Positions 40,267 to 52,636 of a DNA stretch of 64,000 nt are shown here, piece after piece; position 1 is the stretch's first letter; each line of letters begins with the position of its first letter. This DNA comes from Rhodococcus sp. KRD162 (GTDB lineage Bacteria; Actinomycetota; Actinomycetes; Mycobacteriales; Mycobacteriaceae), in the NCBI RefSeq assembly GCF_017168335.1, contig NZ_JABFAU010000003.1, positions 585,561 to 649,560 of the forward strand, read 5' to 3'. The notes under the pieces are model-generated. The model did not search any database and was not told the origin of the DNA. It saw only the letters and a program-made list of their open reading frames with translations. A program made the position numbers and the translations under genes.

Positions 40267-40821
40267 GTGTCATCGAAGAAGTCGACCTCCTCCGCCGCGC
40301 AGAACGGTGCCCCGGGCGTGAAGAAGCTGGGCGCGCGCCACAAGGCCCGCAAGCGTGCGGTGGACTTTCTGTTCGAGGCGGAGGCGCGCAACGTAGACCC
40401 GGTGAACCTGACCGCCGAGCGCATCGAACTCGCACGCCGTGACGAGACGATCGCTCCCGTCAGTGATTACACCTCGACCCTGGTCGAGGGTGTCGCCGAG
40501 AATCTCGATCGACTCGACGGCGTGATCGCCGATCACCTCAAGGACTGGACTCTCACCCGCCTGCCCGCGGTCGACAGGGCCATCCTTCGCGTGGCGGTGT
40601 GGGAGTTGTTCCACGCCACCGATGTGCCACCGGTGGTCGCAGTGGACGAAGCCGTCGAGCTGGCCAAACAGCTGTCCACCGATGATTCGCCCGGGTTCGT
40701 CAACGGCGTGCTGGGTCAGATCGTCCTGGTCGCGCCGCAGGTACGCGCCGCGGCCGCGGCGGTCTCGAGCCGTCCGCAGTCCGATGCGTCCGGTGAAACA
40801 CAGGTCGATACCGAGCAGTGA
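40267..40821 (+). CDS. nusB: Transcription antitermination factor NusB
   Basis: A 184-residue NusB, which with NusE/S10 binds boxA in rRNA leaders to prevent early termination. The core starts at [18 protein letters not shown] and ends near the conserved [15 protein letters not shown] basic 20-residue N-terminus and a Ser/Gln-rich tail extend it. It is translated almost directly from efp (one-base gap). A hairpin follows at 40848-40887, before the pyrimidine operon. Confidence 0.95.
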   Translation: MSSKKSTSSAAQNGAPGVKKLGARHKARKRAVDFLFEAEARNVDPVNLTAERIELARRDETIAPVSDYTSTLVEGVAENLDRLDGVIADHLKDWTLTRLPAVDRAILRVAVWELFHATDVPPVVAVDEAVELAKQLSTDDSPGFVNGVLGQIVLVAPQVRAAAAAVSSRPQSDASGETQVDTEQ

Positions 40822-40847
40822 TCGGAACGCCGAGGCTCGTGTGACCG

Positions 40848-40887
40848 AACGCTCTGCGAGCCTGCTGGTCATGGTTCGCAGAGCGTT
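40848..40887 (+). terminator. Hairpin after nusB, next to the pyr promoter
   Basis: A perfect 12-bp stem (40848-40859 against 40876-40887) with a 16-base loop lies 27 bases after nusB. No U tract follows. It probably ends the efp-nusB transcript; overlap with the region just before the pyr -10 (40890-40895) leaves a regulatory role possible. Confidence 0.5.
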
Positions 40888-40889
40888 GC

Positions 40890-40895
40890 TAGGCT
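40890..40895 (+). promoter_or_regulatory. Candidate -10 of the pyrimidine operon
   Basis: TAGGCT fits TANNNT and would start the transcript near 40902, about 58 bases before pyrR. That leader would include the PyrR-binding loop at 40927-40944. No clear -35 was found. Confidence 0.4.
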
Positions 40896-40923
40896 CTACG
40901 CAGTTCTGTCAGACATCCTTTAA

Positions 40924-42520
<1,597 letters not shown>

Positions 42521-42524
<4 letters not shown>

Positions 42525-43837
42525 ACGCGCCTACGAACTCCGTCCTGCTCCGCGGCGTGCTGCTGTACGGCGAGGGCCCCGAAACCGATGTCCTGATCAC
42601 CGGAGAAGAGATCGCTGGAATCGGTTCGGACCTCGACGAGGACGGAGCCGAGATCGTCGATGCTCGCGGCCAGATTCTGCTCCCCGGATTCGTCGACATG
42701 CACACGCATCTGCGCGAGCCCGGGCGTGAGGACACCGAAACCATCGAATCAGGCTCGGCAGCAGCAGCTCTCGGTGGCTACACCGCGGTGTTCGCGATGG
42801 CGAACACCGACCCGGTCGCCGATTCGGTGGTCGTGACCGATCACGTCTGGCGGCGCGGACAGGAAGTCGGTCTCGTCGACGTCCACCCCGTCGGCGCGAT
42901 CACCGTCGGCTTGAAAGGCAAGCAACTCGCCGAGATGGCCACGATGGCCGCGGGAATCGGCCGAGTGAAGATGTTCTCCGACGACGGACACTGCGTCGAC
43001 GACCCGCTCATCATGCGCCGAGCATTGGAGTACTCCAGTGCGCTCGGCGTACTCGTCGCTCAGCATGCCGAGGAACCGAGGTTGACCGTCGGTGCCGTCG
43101 CCCACGAGGGTCCGAACGCGGCGCGGCTCGGACTGGCAGGCTGGCCGCGGGCGGCCGAGGAATCGATCGTCGCGCGCGATGCGTTGCTCGCCCGCGATGC
43201 AGGCGCGCGGGTGCACATCTGTCACGCCTCCACCGCAGGCACCGTCGAGCTGATGAAATGGGCTCGTGCGCAAGGCATTTCGATCACCGCCGAGGTCACT
43301 CCGCATCACCTCCTGCTGGACGACTCGCGCCTGGAAACCTACGACGCGATCAACAAGGTGAACCCTCCGCTGCGCGAGAAATCCGATGTCGAGGCCCTGC
43401 GCAAGGGCTTGGCCGACGGCGTGATCGACTGTGTGGCAACCGATCATGCTCCACATGCCGAGCAGGACAAATGCTGTGAATTCTCGGTGGCCCGACCCGG
43501 AATGCTGGGACTCGAAACTGCACTGTCCATCGTGGTCGACACCATGGTGAGACCTGGATTGCTCGATTGGCGCGGCGTGGCGCGAGTGATGAGCGAGCGC
43601 CCGGCCGAGATCGTCGGATTATCGGACCAGGGCCGGCCCATCGAGATCGGTGAAATCGCCAATCTGACAGTGGTGGACCCGGAATCCAGTTGGACCGTGT
43701 CCGGCAAGAACCTCGCCAGCGTCGCGCACAACACGCCGTTCGAGGACATGAGCTTCTCCGCGAAGGTGACCACCACCGTGCTCCGCGGCCGTATCACCGT
43801 CCGCGGCGGAGCCGTGGCGAGCAGAGCAGGGGAGTAG
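42521..43837 (+). CDS. pyrC: Dihydroorotase
   Basis: A 438-residue class I dihydroorotase, an amidohydrolase that closes carbamoyl aspartate to dihydroorotate. The zinc site begins at [10 protein letters not shown] (about residues 59-68), later His residues are in HICHAS and VTPHHLLL, and the catalytic Asp is in [10 protein letters not shown]. Unlike inactive pyrC-like proteins of some ATCase complexes, all ligands are kept. The start is GTG 42521, overlapping the pyrB stop by four bases. Confidence 0.96.
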
Positions 43838-43841
43838 CGCC

Positions 43842-44348
43842 GTGGACCGAGTTCTCATCGTCATCGGTTTCGTTCTGTTCTGGGCGCTGATGATCGCGCT
43901 CGTCTTGTGGGGTTGGCGGGGACGGCAGAAGCGTCAGGAAGGGCTGATCGGCGAGTTCCCGACTGTGCCCGAGGATCTCGGTGCTACCCACATCGAGCCC
44001 GCCACGGGCCTCTACGTCGGCAGCACGATCGCGCCCAGCTGGCAGGACCGTATCGCCGTCGGTGATATCGGTCATCGCGCCACCGGCGAGCTGTCCCGAC
44101 ACGAGAAGGGAATCCTCCTCGATCGAGACGGCGAATCGCCCATCTGGATTCCGACGGAATCGATCCGCGCGATCCGCACCGAACGCGGGCTCGCAGGCAA
44201 GGTCATGACGAAGGACGGGCTGCTGGTCATTCGCTGGGAGCTGCCGACGGGTACCGAGATAGACAGCGGCTTTCGGGCCGACGACAAGCAGATCTACCCG
44301 GTGTGGACAGCGAGTGCCACCGGAGAAACCAAGGAGGAAACCGCGTGA
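43842..44348 (+). CDS. Single-TM protein with PH-like domain, within the pyr operon
   Basis: A 168-residue protein. One N-terminal membrane segment (about residues 4-25, VLIVIGFVLFWALMIALVLW) is followed by a basic stretch. A compact cytosolic beta-rich domain then carries SRHEKGILLDRDGESPIWIP and LAGKVMTKDGLLVIRWELP. The same unexplained gene sits between pyrC and carA in M. tuberculosis (Rv1382, recalled, annotated as membrane or PH-like protein). It starts four bases after pyrC and overlaps carA (GTGA), so it must be expressed with pyrimidine genes. A link to membrane placement of the pathway is only a guess. Confidence 0.8.
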   Translation: MDRVLIVIGFVLFWALMIALVLWGWRGRQKRQEGLIGEFPTVPEDLGATHIEPATGLYVGSTIAPSWQDRIAVGDIGHRATGELSRHEKGILLDRDGESPIWIPTESIRAIRTERGLAGKVMTKDGLLVIRWELPTGTEIDSGFRADDKQIYPVWTASATGETKEETA

Positions 44349-45475
44349 GCAGCGCAGTTCTTGTTCTGGAGGACGGCCGGACGTTTCGCGGCACCACTTT
44401 CGGAGCCCAGGGGCGCACGCTCGGTGAGGCCGTGTTCTGCACCGGAATGACCGGCTACCAGGAAACGCTCACCGACCCGAGCTATCACCGGCAGATCGTG
44501 GTCGCGACAGCGCCGCAGATCGGCAACACCGGCTGGAACCAGGAAGACGGTGAGGCGGCCAGCGCCCAGGATCCGAACAAGATCTGGGTCGCCGGATACG
44601 TCGTTCGCGATCCCGCTCGCCGCACGTCGAGCTGGCGTTCGACCGGAACGCTCCAGGACCAGCTCGAGGCACAGAGTGTCGTGGGTATCGCGGGCATAGA
44701 CACTCGCGCCCTGGTGCGGCATCTGCGTACCCGCGGCTCGATGCGCGCAGGAGTGTTCTCGGGCGATGCGCTCGGGACCTCCGAGGAGATGCTCGAGCAG
44801 GTACTCGGCCAGCCGTCGATGCTCGGGGCAGATCTCGCCGGTGAAGTGACCACCGGTGCCGGATACACCATCGAGCCGACCGGGGACGCTCGATTCACCG
44901 TCGTCGCCGTCGACCTCGGGATCAAGACCAACACGCCGCGGATGTTCGCCGAGCGCGGCATCCGCGTGCACGTGGTTCCCGCGAACACCAGCATCGATCA
45001 GGTACTCGAGCTGAACCCGGACGGGGTGTTCCTGTCGAACGGCCCGGGCGACCCGGCCACGGCAGACAGCAGCGTCGCGCTGACCAGGCACATCCTCGAC
45101 CGTGAGCTGCCGCTCTTCGGCATTTGCTTCGGCAACCAGATATTCGGGCGGGCACTGGGCCGGGGGACCTACAAGATGAAGTTCGGCCACCGAGGCATGA
45201 ACATTCCGGTGATCGAGCACACCACCGGCCGGATCGCCATCACCGCACAGAACCACGGGTTCGCTCTGGAAGGCGACGCGGGCGAGGAGTTCGACACCGA
45301 TTTCGGTCGAGCCCGGATCTCGCACACGTGCGCCAACGACGGCACCGTCGAGGGCGTCGAACTGATCAGCGGTCGCGCCTTCTCCGTGCAGTACCACCCC
45401 GAGGCCGCGGCAGGCCCACACGACGCCGCCTACCTTTTCGACCGTTTCACCAGCGTCCTTCAGGAGAGCAAGTAA
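44345..45475 (+). CDS. carA: Carbamoyl-phosphate synthase small subunit
   Basis: A 376-residue glutamine-hydrolysing subunit of carbamoyl-phosphate synthase. The N-terminal domain (about 1-150) contains [14 protein letters not shown]. The class I glutamine amidotransferase domain has the nucleophile Cys in [17 protein letters not shown] and the His/Glu pair in [13 protein letters not shown]. It passes ammonia to CarB. GTG 44345 overlaps the PH-like gene; its stop TAA overlaps the carB ATG by one base (TAATG). Confidence 0.97.
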   Translation: MSSAVLVLEDGRTFRGTTFGAQGRTLGEAVFCTGMTGYQETLTDPSYHRQIVVATAPQIGNTGWNQEDGEAASAQDPNKIWVAGYVVRDPARRTSSWRSTGTLQDQLEAQSVVGIAGIDTRALVRHLRTRGSMRAGVFSGDALGTSEEMLEQVLGQPSMLGADLAGEVTTGAGYTIEPTGDARFTVVAVDLGIKTNTPRMFAERGIRVHVVPANTSIDQVLELNPDGVFLSNGPGDPATADSSVALTRHILDRELPLFGICFGNQIFGRALGRGTYKMKFGHRGMNIPVIEHTTGRIAITAQNHGFALEGDAGEEFDTDFGRARISHTCANDGTVEGVELISGRAFSVQYHPEAAAGPHDAAYLFDRFTSVLQESK

Positions 45476-48400
45476 TGCCACGCCGTACAGACCTGAACCA
45501 CGTCCTGGTCATCGGATCCGGCCCGATCGTCATCGGTCAGGCCTGCGAGTTCGACTACTCCGGCACCCAGGCCTGCCGAGTGTTGCGCGAGGAAGGACTT
45601 CGCGTCAGCCTCGTCAATTCCAACCCGGCAACGATCATGACCGATCCCGAGTTCGCCGACGCCACCTACGTCGAGCCGATCACGGCGGAGTTCATCGAGA
45701 AGATCTTCGTCCGTGAGGCCGAACAGGGCCACCCGATCCAGGCTGTGCTCGCCACGCTGGGTGGACAGACGGCACTCAACGCCGCTGTCGCGCTGCACGA
45801 TCAGGGCATTCTCACCAAGTTCGGCGTAGAGCTGATCGGTGCCGATTTCGACGCGATCCAGCGGGGCGAGGACCGGCAGAAGTTCAAGGACATCGTGGCC
45901 AAGGTCGGTGGAGAATCCGCCAAGTCGGCCGTCTGCTACACGATGGACGAGGTCCGCAGCACCGTCGCCGAGCTCGGGTTCCCGGTCGTGGTTCGTCCGT
46001 CGTTCACCATGGGCGGTCTCGGGTCGGGGCTGGCCTACGACGACGAGGATCTGACTCGGATCGCAGGCGGCGGACTCGCCGCCTCGCCCTCGGCGAACGT
46101 CCTCATCGAGGAGTCGATCCTCGGGTGGAAGGAGTACGAACTCGAGCTCATGCGCGATGGCCGCGACAACGTGGTGATCGTGTGTTCCATCGAGAACGTC
46201 GATCCGGTCGGCGTCCACACGGGCGACTCGGTGACCGTCGCTCCGGCCATGACACTGACCGACCGTGAATACCAGAAGATGCGGGATCTCTCGATCGACA
46301 TCCTGCGCGAGGTGGGCGTCGATACCGGCGGCTGCAACATCCAGTTCGCGATGGACCCGTCCGACGGCCGACTCGTCGTCATCGAAATGAACCCGCGCGT
46401 GTCGCGGTCGTCGGCGCTGGCGTCGAAGGCAACCGGATACCCCATCGCGAAGATGGCCGCCAAGCTGGCCATCGGCTACACCCTCGACGAAATCGTCAAC
46501 GACATCACCCGGGAGACCCCGGCGTGCTTCGAGCCGACGCTGGACTACGTGGTCGTCAAGGCACCGCGGTTCGCGTTCGAGAAGTTCCCCGGTGCCGACG
46601 GCACGCTGACCACGACGATGAAGTCCGTCGGCGAGGCGATGTCCATCGGCCGCAACTTCACCGAGGCCTTCGGCAAGGTGATGCGCTCGCTGGAAACCAA
46701 GCGTGCCGGTTACTGGACGGGTTCGGACGTGGAGGCGGACAGCCTGGAAGCGCTGCTGAAAGACCTGTCGGTTCCGCAGGACGGTCGGATGTACGGAATC
46801 GAGAAGGCGTTCGCACTCGGTGCCACCCTCGAGCAACTGTTCGAGGCGACCAAGATCGACCCGTGGTTCCTCGATCAGTTCCAGCAGATCCACGAACTCG
46901 GCGTGCAGGTCCGCGAAGCCGCAGAGTTCGACGAAGAACTGCTGCGTCAGGCGAAGTATCACGGCCTGTCCGACCGCCAGATCGCGGCTCTGCGTCCCGA
47001 ACTGGGTGGTGAGGACGGTGTACGTGCGCTGCGCGACGAACTCGGTGTGCATCCCGTCTACAAGACGGTCGACACCTGCGCCGCCGAGTTCGAGGCCAAG
47101 ACGCCGTACCACTACGGCACCTACGAGCTCGACCCGGAAGCCGAATCCGAGGTCGCCCCGCAACCGGACCGGCCGAAGGTACTGATCCTGGGCTCCGGTC
47201 CCAATCGCATCGGACAGGGCATCGAGTTCGACTACAGCTGCGTGCATGCGGCTCTGACGCTGTCCGAGGCCGGCTACGAGACGGTGATGGTCAACTGCAA
47301 CCCCGAAACCGTCTCCACCGACTACGACACCGCCGATCGCCTGTACTTCGAGCCGCTCACTTTCGAGGACGTGTACGAGGTGTACCGGGCCGAGGCGGCA
47401 TCGGGCACGGTGCGGGGCGTCATCGTCCAGCTCGGTGGGCAGACCCCGCTCGGCCTGGCGAAGCGACTGAAGGCGGCAGGCGTACCGATCGTCGGAACTT
47501 CGCCCGAAGCAATCGATCTCGCCGAGGATCGCGGTGAATTCGGCAAGGTGCTCGACGCGGCCGGACTACCGGCAGCGAAGTACGGCACCGCGACGACATT
47601 CGACGGAGCGCGTGAGATCGCCGCGGGTATCGGCTACCCGGTGCTGGTGCGTCCGTCCTACGTGCTCGGCGGGCGCGGCATGGAGATCGTGTACGACGAG
47701 GCGTCCCTGGCGACGTACATCTCCAACGCGACCGAGATATCGGACGACCGACCGGTGTTGGTCGACCGCTTCCTCGAGGATGCGGTCGAGATCGACGTCG
47801 ACGCACTGTGCGACGGCACCGAGGTGTACATCGGCGGCATCATGGAACACATCGAGGAGGCCGGTATCCACTCCGGTGACTCCGCGTGCGCACTCCCTCC
47901 CATCACCCTCGGCAAGACCGACCTCGAGAATGTTCGGCGATCCACCGAAGCCCTCGCGAAGGGAATCGGAGTGCAGGGTCTGCTGAACGTGCAGTACGCG
48001 CTCAAGGACGACATTCTGTACGTCCTCGAGGCCAATCCGCGTGCGAGCCGCACGGTACCGTTCGTCTCCAAGGCCACCGCGGTTCAGCTTGCCAAGGCCT
48101 GTGCACGGGTGATGCTGGGGGAGAGCATCGCCGAGCTGCGGACCGCAGGCATCCTGCCGGAGTCCGGTGACGGCGGCACGGTGCCTGCCGGTGCACCGAT
48201 CGCCGTCAAGGAAGCGGTGTTGCCGTTCAACCGATTCCGGCGTGCGGACGGAACCGGGGTCGACACGCTGCTCAGCCCGGAGATGAAGTCCACCGGTGAG
48301 GTGATGGGCATCGATTTCGACTTCGGTACTGCTTTCGCCAAGAGCCAGACCGCAGCGTACGGATCGCTGCCGTCCGGCGGCGCGGTCTTCGTCTCGGTCG

Positions 48401-48813
48401 CGAACAAGGACAAGCGGTCGCTGATCTTCCCGGTCAAACGACTCGCCGATCTGGGCTTTACCGTTCTGGCGACCGAAGGTACTGCAGATGTGTTGCGGCG
48501 CAACGGAATCAAGTGTGAACAGGTGTACAAGCAGTCCGGCGAGGACGTGCCGAGCGGCGAGCGGACCATCGTCGAGCGCATCCTGGCCGGTGACGTCGCC
48601 ATGGTGATCAACACTCCGTACGGCAACTCGGGCCCCCGCGTCGACGGATACGAGATTCGTAGTGCCGCGGTGGCGCAGAACATCCCGTGCATCACCACGG
48701 TGCAGGGCGCGTCGGCTGCCGTGCAGGGAATCGAGGCCGCGATCGCAGGCGGAATCGGAGTGCGTTCGCTGCAGGACCTGCACGCGGGCCTGAAGGAGGG
48801 GTTGGGAGCCTGA
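45475..48813 (+). CDS. carB: Carbamoyl-phosphate synthase large subunit
   Basis: A 1112-residue CarB with two homologous ATP-grasp halves. The first half (about 1-400, [20 protein letters not shown] split) phosphorylates bicarbonate. An oligomerisation region follows (about 400-560). The second half (about 560-950, repeated as [19 protein letters not shown]) phosphorylates carbamate. A C-terminal MGS-like allosteric domain (about 955-1090) includes [15 protein letters not shown]. It supplies both pyrimidine and arginine synthesis. Length and motif spacing are normal. Confidence 0.98.
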   Translation: MPRRTDLNHVLVIGSGPIVIGQACEFDYSGTQACRVLREEGLRVSLVNSNPATIMTDPEFADATYVEPITAEFIEKIFVREAEQGHPIQAVLATLGGQTALNAAVALHDQGILTKFGVELIGADFDAIQRGEDRQKFKDIVAKVGGESAKSAVCYTMDEVRSTVAELGFPVVVRPSFTMGGLGSGLAYDDEDLTRIAGGGLAASPSANVLIEESILGWKEYELELMRDGRDNVVIVCSIENVDPVGVHTGDSVTVAPAMTLTDREYQKMRDLSIDILREVGVDTGGCNIQFAMDPSDGRLVVIEMNPRVSRSSALASKATGYPIAKMAAKLAIGYTLDEIVNDITRETPACFEPTLDYVVVKAPRFAFEKFPGADGTLTTTMKSVGEAMSIGRNFTEAFGKVMRSLETKRAGYWTGSDVEADSLEALLKDLSVPQDGRMYGIEKAFALGATLEQLFEATKIDPWFLDQFQQIHELGVQVREAAEFDEELLRQAKYHGLSDRQIAALRPELGGEDGVRALRDELGVHPVYKTVDTCAAEFEAKTPYHYGTYELDPEAESEVAPQPDRPKVLILGSGPNRIGQGIEFDYSCVHAALTLSEAGYETVMVNCNPETVSTDYDTADRLYFEPLTFEDVYEVYRAEAASGTVRGVIVQLGGQTPLGLAKRLKAAGVPIVGTSPEAIDLAEDRGEFGKVLDAAGLPAAKYGTATTFDGAREIAAGIGYPVLVRPSYVLGGRGMEIVYDEASLATYISNATEISDDRPVLVDRFLEDAVEIDVDALCDGTEVYIGGIMEHIEEAGIHSGDSACALPPITLGKTDLENVRRSTEALAKGIGVQGLLNVQYALKDDILYVLEANPRASRTVPFVSKATAVQLAKACARVMLGESIAELRTAGILPESGDGGTVPAGAPIAVKEAVLPFNRFRRADGTGVDTLLSPEMKSTGEVMGIDFDFGTAFAKSQTAAYGSLPSGGAVFVSVANKDKRSLIFPVKRLADLGFTVLATEGTADVLRRNGIKCEQVYKQSGEDVPSGERTIVERILAGDVAMVINTPYGNSGPRVDGYEIRSAAVAQNIPCITTVQGASAAVQGIEAAIAGGIGVRSLQDLHAGLKEGLGA

Positions 48814-48859
48814 GGCGGGTTGTCCGAGTCGACCGAGAGTCCGAGGAGCTGGGAGCGGT

Positions 48860-49687
48860 ATGAGTGATCACAGTTGGTCGAACCGGTTGCGTTCGGCGGT
48901 GCGGGCGCGCGGACGGCTGTGCGTCGGCATCGATCCCCACCCCGCATTGCTCGAAGCCTGGGAGCTACCCGCCTCGGCAGACGGTCTCGAGGTATTCGCC
49001 GAATTGTGCGTCGAGGCGTTCGTCGGCGAGGTTGCGATCGTCAAGCCGCAGGTGGCGTTCTTCGAGGCCTTCGGTGCTGCCGGCTACGGGGTGCTCGAGC
49101 GCACGGTCAGTGTGCTGCGGGACGCGGGCACGTTGGTGATCGCCGATGCCAAGCGCGGCGATATCGGCACCACGATGGATGCCTATGCCAGGGCCTGGCT
49201 GGAGCCGTCGTCGCCGCTGTCCTCCGACGCGGTCACGGTCTCGCCGTACCTCGGCTTCGATTCGCTGGGGGAGACCGTCGAGCGAGCGGTACGCCATGAC
49301 CGCGGACTGTTCGTTCTCGCCCGGACCTCGAACGGGGAGGGGACAGGGTTGCAGCAGGCCACGACGCCGCACGGCGTATCGGTGGCTCAGTCGATCGTCG
49401 ACTCCGCCGCCGCGTGCAACCGCGTCGACGCGGACACCGTGGGACTGGTCGTCGGGGCCACTCGAGATCACGGTCTCGATCTGTCGGGATTCACCGGTCC
49501 TGTGCTCGCACCCGGGCTCGGGGCGCAGGGGGCGACGGTGACCGATCTCGCGGAGATATTCCGCGATTGTCGAGACCTGTTGCTACCCAACTCTTCGCGT
49601 GGAGTCCTTGCCGCCGGCCCATCGGTGACGGCACTACGCGACGCGGCGCGAGTGCTACGCGACGAGGTCGAAGCAGCTCTCGCCTAG
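48860..49687 (+). CDS. pyrF: Orotidine-5'-phosphate decarboxylase, type 2
   Basis: A 275-residue TIM-barrel decarboxylase that makes UMP from OMP, the last step of the pathway in this operon. It is the long actinobacterial (type 2) form. The catalytic Lys/Asp array is in [17 protein letters not shown], the N-terminal Asp in [13 protein letters not shown], and [12 protein letters not shown] is the phosphate loop. ATG 48860 follows GGGAG, 47 bases after carB. No pyrD or pyrE is in the window; they must lie elsewhere. Confidence 0.95.
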   Translation: MSDHSWSNRLRSAVRARGRLCVGIDPHPALLEAWELPASADGLEVFAELCVEAFVGEVAIVKPQVAFFEAFGAAGYGVLERTVSVLRDAGTLVIADAKRGDIGTTMDAYARAWLEPSSPLSSDAVTVSPYLGFDSLGETVERAVRHDRGLFVLARTSNGEGTGLQQATTPHGVSVAQSIVDSAAACNRVDADTVGLVVGATRDHGLDLSGFTGPVLAPGLGAQGATVTDLAEIFRDCRDLLLPNSSRGVLAAGPSVTALRDAARVLRDEVEAALA

Positions 49688-49896
49688 TCGACCTCGCCTG
49701 CGTCCGGCAGCGCGGGGGTGGGTTAGCGGTCGACGCCGGTCGTCGGTACGGTCGCTAACGCTGCCGACGAACACGGTGGACTCCCTCACCGCCTACCCGG
49801 TGGTCGGAGCCGCGTCGGTGGAACACACCAGATCGGCGTGCAGAAGATCGATCCGATACGCCGGATCGCCCGAACGAGAAGACGGAGGAACCGACA

Positions 49897-50217
49897 GTGG
49901 CCCTTCCCCAGTTGACCCCGGAGCAGCGCGCGGCTGCCCTCGAGAAGGCAGCTATCGCACGCAAGGCTCGTGCCGAGCTCAAAGAGCGTCTCAAGCGCGG
50001 CGGCACCGACCTCAAGCAGGTGCTCACCGATGCCGAGACGGACGAGATTCTCGGCAAGATGAAGGTCTCCGCCCTGCTGGAGGCGCTGCCGAAGGTGGGC
50101 AAGGTCAAAGCTGCCGAACTGATGACGGAATTGGAGATTGCGCCTACCCGTCGCCTTCGTGGTCTCGGAGATCGGCAGCGCAAAGCGCTGTTGGCGAAGT
50201 TCGATTTCGAGGCCTGA
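49897..50217 (+). CDS. mihF: Integration host factor, actinobacterial type (mIHF)
   Basis: A 106-residue small basic nucleoid protein, unrelated to the HU-like E. coli IHF, that bends DNA and is needed for mycobacteriophage L5 integration. It shows a helical N-terminus with [15 protein letters not shown] and a helix-two-turn-helix-like core with [17 protein letters not shown] and the [10 protein letters not shown] end. GTG 49897 is seven bases after GGAGGA. The 209-bp gap after pyrF carries its promoter; I could not fix its position. gmk follows five bases after the stop. Confidence 0.95.
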   Translation: MALPQLTPEQRAAALEKAAIARKARAELKERLKRGGTDLKQVLTDAETDEILGKMKVSALLEALPKVGKVKAAELMTELEIAPTRRLRGLGDRQRKALLAKFDFEA

Positions 50218-50222
50218 CGACT

Positions 50223-50837
50223 GTGAGCAGTGACACCGCGGCCGCACCTGTTCCGTCGACGGCGCGGGGTCGTTTGGTGGTGCTGTCCGGGCCCTCGGGC
50301 GTCGGCAAGTCCAGTGTCGTTCGACTCGTTCGCGCGGCATTGCCCGATCTCGTCTTCAGCGTGTCGGTCACGACGCGTTCGCCGCGCCCGGGCGAGATCG
50401 ACGGTCAGGACTACCACTTCGTGTCTGCGGAGGAGTTCGACCGGATGATCGCCGACGGTGAGCTGCTCGAATGGGCGAGCATTCACGGTGGCCTGCAGCG
50501 TTCCGGGACTCCGACCGCGCCTGTCGATGCCGCTCTCGAGGCGGGAAGTCCGGTGTTGCTCGAACTCGATCTGGCCGGGGCCCGTGCGGTGCGTGTGTCC
50601 AAGCCCGAGGCGCTGCTGGTGTTCATGGCTCCGCCGACGTGGGAAGATCTCGTCTCTCGACTGGTCGGGCGAGCGACCGAGGAAAGCGCTGCCACCGAGC
50701 GGCGGCTGGAAACTGCGCGTGTCGAATTGGCCGCACAGGACGAGTTCGACACGGTGGTTGTCAATACCGATGTCGACCATTCGTGCGAACAGTTGGTATC
50801 CTTGTTGGTCGGTAGGTCGTCGGTCGGCACAAGCTGA
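50223..50837 (+). CDS. gmk: Guanylate kinase
   Basis: A 204-residue GMP kinase that makes GDP. The P-loop is [13 protein letters not shown] (about residues 20-32). The GMP-binding part includes [19 protein letters not shown], and the lid contains [17 protein letters not shown]. The GTG 50223 start, five bases after mihF, precedes an unstructured N-terminus of about 17 residues. It is followed by rpoZ; as in many bacteria, gmk and rpoZ are neighbours. Confidence 0.96.
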   Translation: MSSDTAAAPVPSTARGRLVVLSGPSGVGKSSVVRLVRAALPDLVFSVSVTTRSPRPGEIDGQDYHFVSAEEFDRMIADGELLEWASIHGGLQRSGTPTAPVDAALEAGSPVLLELDLAGARAVRVSKPEALLVFMAPPTWEDLVSRLVGRATEESAATERRLETARVELAAQDEFDTVVVNTDVDHSCEQLVSLLVGRSSVGTS

Positions 50838-50876
50838 CCATTCTCACGGCGCACGAGGCCTAGACCAGCTAGTTCG

Positions 50877-50909
50877 TAGTATCAACGATGCAATTTCAGG
50901 AGATCATCA
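50877..50909 (+). promoter_or_regulatory. -10-like element and leader of rpoZ
   Basis: TAGTAT at 50877-50882 fits an actinobacterial -10. It would give a leader of about 20 bases containing AGGAG, eight bases before GTG 50910. rpoZ can thus be expressed apart from gmk. Confidence 0.4.
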
Positions 50910-51215
50910 GTGAGCAGCACTTCAGCGGCCGTTTCCGACTTCGACGGACGCAGCGCTCTGCCGGCCTACGACACGCCGCTCGGCATCACCAATCCGCCCA
51001 TCGACGAGTTGCTCGCCCGCACGTCGTCCAAGTACGCCCTGGTGATCTACGCAGCCAAGCGTGCGCGCCAGATCAACGACTACTACAACCAGCTCGGTGA
51101 CGGCATCCTCGAGTACGTCGGACCGCTCGTCGAGCCGGGTCTTCAGGAGAAGCCGCTGTCGATCGCTCTTCGCGAGATCCACGCTGATCTGCTCGAGCAC
51201 ACCGAAGGCGAATAA
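50910..51215 (+). CDS. rpoZ: RNA polymerase omega subunit
   Basis: A 101-residue omega subunit that supports assembly of the beta' subunit. It shows [38 protein letters not shown] (both conserved in actinobacterial omega), then a C-terminal part with [15 protein letters not shown]. In Mycobacteriales omega also influences the response to stress signals such as (p)ppGpp in other bacteria; that is not visible here. It follows gmk, and coaBC starts 23 bases later. Confidence 0.95.
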   Translation: MSSTSAAVSDFDGRSALPAYDTPLGITNPPIDELLARTSSKYALVIYAAKRARQINDYYNQLGDGILEYVGPLVEPGLQEKPLSIALREIHADLLEHTEGE

Positions 51216-51238
51216 GAACCCCACAGAGGACACCTGAC

Positions 51239-52492
51239 TTGCGCGTTGTCGTCGGAGTCGGCGGAGGTATCGCCGCCTACAAGAGTTGTTCACTCATCCG
51301 TAGCTTCACTGAGAGCGGGCACCAGGTTCGAGTTGTTCCGACGTCGTCGGCCCTCGAATTCGTCGGGCGTGCCACGTTCGAGGCGCTGTCCGGACAGTCG
51401 GTCCACACCGGCGTCTTCGCCGATGTACCAGAGGTCCCGCATGTCCGTCTCGGCCAAGAGGCGGACCTGGTGGTAGTGGCACCGGCCACTGCCGATCTGA
51501 TGGCTCGGATCGCGGGCGGTCGCGCTGACGACCTGCTCACGGCAACTCTGCTGACCGCGCGGTGCCCGGTGATCCTCGCACCGGCGATGCACACCGAGAT
51601 GTGGGAGCATCCCGCCACGGTCTCCAATGTCGCCACCCTTCGAGCGCGCGGCACGCACGTGCTCGAACCGGCCTCCGGGCGGCTGACCGGACGCGACACC
51701 GGTTCGGGACGGTTGCCGGAGCCTGCCGAGATCTTCGCGCTGTCGATGCTGCTGACCGAACGTGCGGACGCACTACCGCGCGATTTCGAAGGTCGGCACG
51801 TGCTCGTATCCGCAGGAGGAACTCGCGAGCCACTCGACCCGGTGCGTTTTCTCGGCAATCGCAGTTCCGGCAAACAGGGCTACGCGCTCGCGCGGGTAGC
51901 CGCCCAGCGCGGGGCCCGCGTGACTCTGGTCGCGGGCTACACCAGCGACCTCGAAGCCCCGGCCTCGGTCGATGTGGTGCCGGTGAAGACCGCATCGGAC
52001 ATGCGGGACGCCGTTCGTAAGCACTCGGTCGGTGCCGATGCCGTGGTCATGGCGGCCGCCGTCGCGGACTTCCGTCCGGAGTCGATCGCGGTCAACAAGA
52101 TCAAGAAGGGTTCGAACGAACCGTCGTCGATTCCGTTGACCCGCAACGACGACATCCTGGCAGGGCTCGTTTCTGCTCGTCACGACGGCGAACTTTCGCC
52201 CTCGACGGTCATCGTCGGATTCGCCGCCGAGACAGGCGATGCGGACGGTGATGTACTGACGTACGCGCGGGCCAAGCTCGAGCGAAAAGGCTGCGACCTG
52301 CTCGTGGTCAACGCGGTGGGGGACGGGCGAGCGTTCGAGGTCGATCACAACGACGGGTGGTTGCTCGGGGCCGACGGTTCCGAGTCCGCGTTGGGTGAGG
52401 GTTCGAAGGCTCTCCTGGCAAGCCGCGTGCTCGATTCCGTGGCTCAGATGCTTGATGCCCGGAGTCCGCGAGCAACGTCGGGTCCGCGATGA
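51239..52492 (+). CDS. coaBC: Bifunctional phosphopantothenoylcysteine decarboxylase / synthase CoaBC
   Basis: A 417-residue coenzyme A synthesis enzyme. The N-terminal CoaC part (about 1-180) is an FMN-dependent decarboxylase with the conserved PAMHTEMWEHPA and the SGRLPEP flap. In E. coli the first motif has Asn where His is seen here; the His form is what I recall for mycobacteria. The C-terminal CoaB part (about 185-405) joins phosphopantothenate and cysteine, with VSAGGTREPLDPVRFLGNRS (in part), SSGKQGYALA and VAAAVADFRP. The start is TTG 51239 after GAGGA. Confidence 0.95.
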   Translation: MRVVVGVGGGIAAYKSCSLIRSFTESGHQVRVVPTSSALEFVGRATFEALSGQSVHTGVFADVPEVPHVRLGQEADLVVVAPATADLMARIAGGRADDLLTATLLTARCPVILAPAMHTEMWEHPATVSNVATLRARGTHVLEPASGRLTGRDTGSGRLPEPAEIFALSMLLTERADALPRDFEGRHVLVSAGGTREPLDPVRFLGNRSSGKQGYALARVAAQRGARVTLVAGYTSDLEAPASVDVVPVKTASDMRDAVRKHSVGADAVVMAAAVADFRPESIAVNKIKKGSNEPSSIPLTRNDDILAGLVSARHDGELSPSTVIVGFAAETGDADGDVLTYARAKLERKGCDLLVVNAVGDGRAFEVDHNDGWLLGADGSESALGEGSKALLASRVLDSVAQMLDARSPRATSGPR

Positions 52493-52636
52493 CGTTGCGG
52501 GTGTTCGAGCGATGTCGCCGGTAGGTTTGCCAGGTTCGGTCCTGGGCGATGTACACCGAGGGAATGTCCAATTCAGTTGAGTGCTCGGCCGACGCGCTGC
52601 GTCGGGTAGGCAGGAACATGCGTCGAGAGGAAGTCC

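Noticed and set aside
49688..49896. Missed small gene or RNA between pyrF and mihF
   Set aside because: Only a 7-bp inverted repeat (GTTAGCG/CGCTAAC) was seen. There is no start codon with a ribosome site and a convincing reading frame, and no tRNA-like fold.
50888..51100. A 70-codon frame opening before rpoZ
   Set aside because: Out of frame with rpoZ, overlaps it almost fully, and has no ribosome site or recognisable features.
52493..52636. Possible SAM riboswitch before metK
   Set aside because: I could not fold any known SAM riboswitch core from this 144-bp gap. A covariance-model search would be needed to support it.
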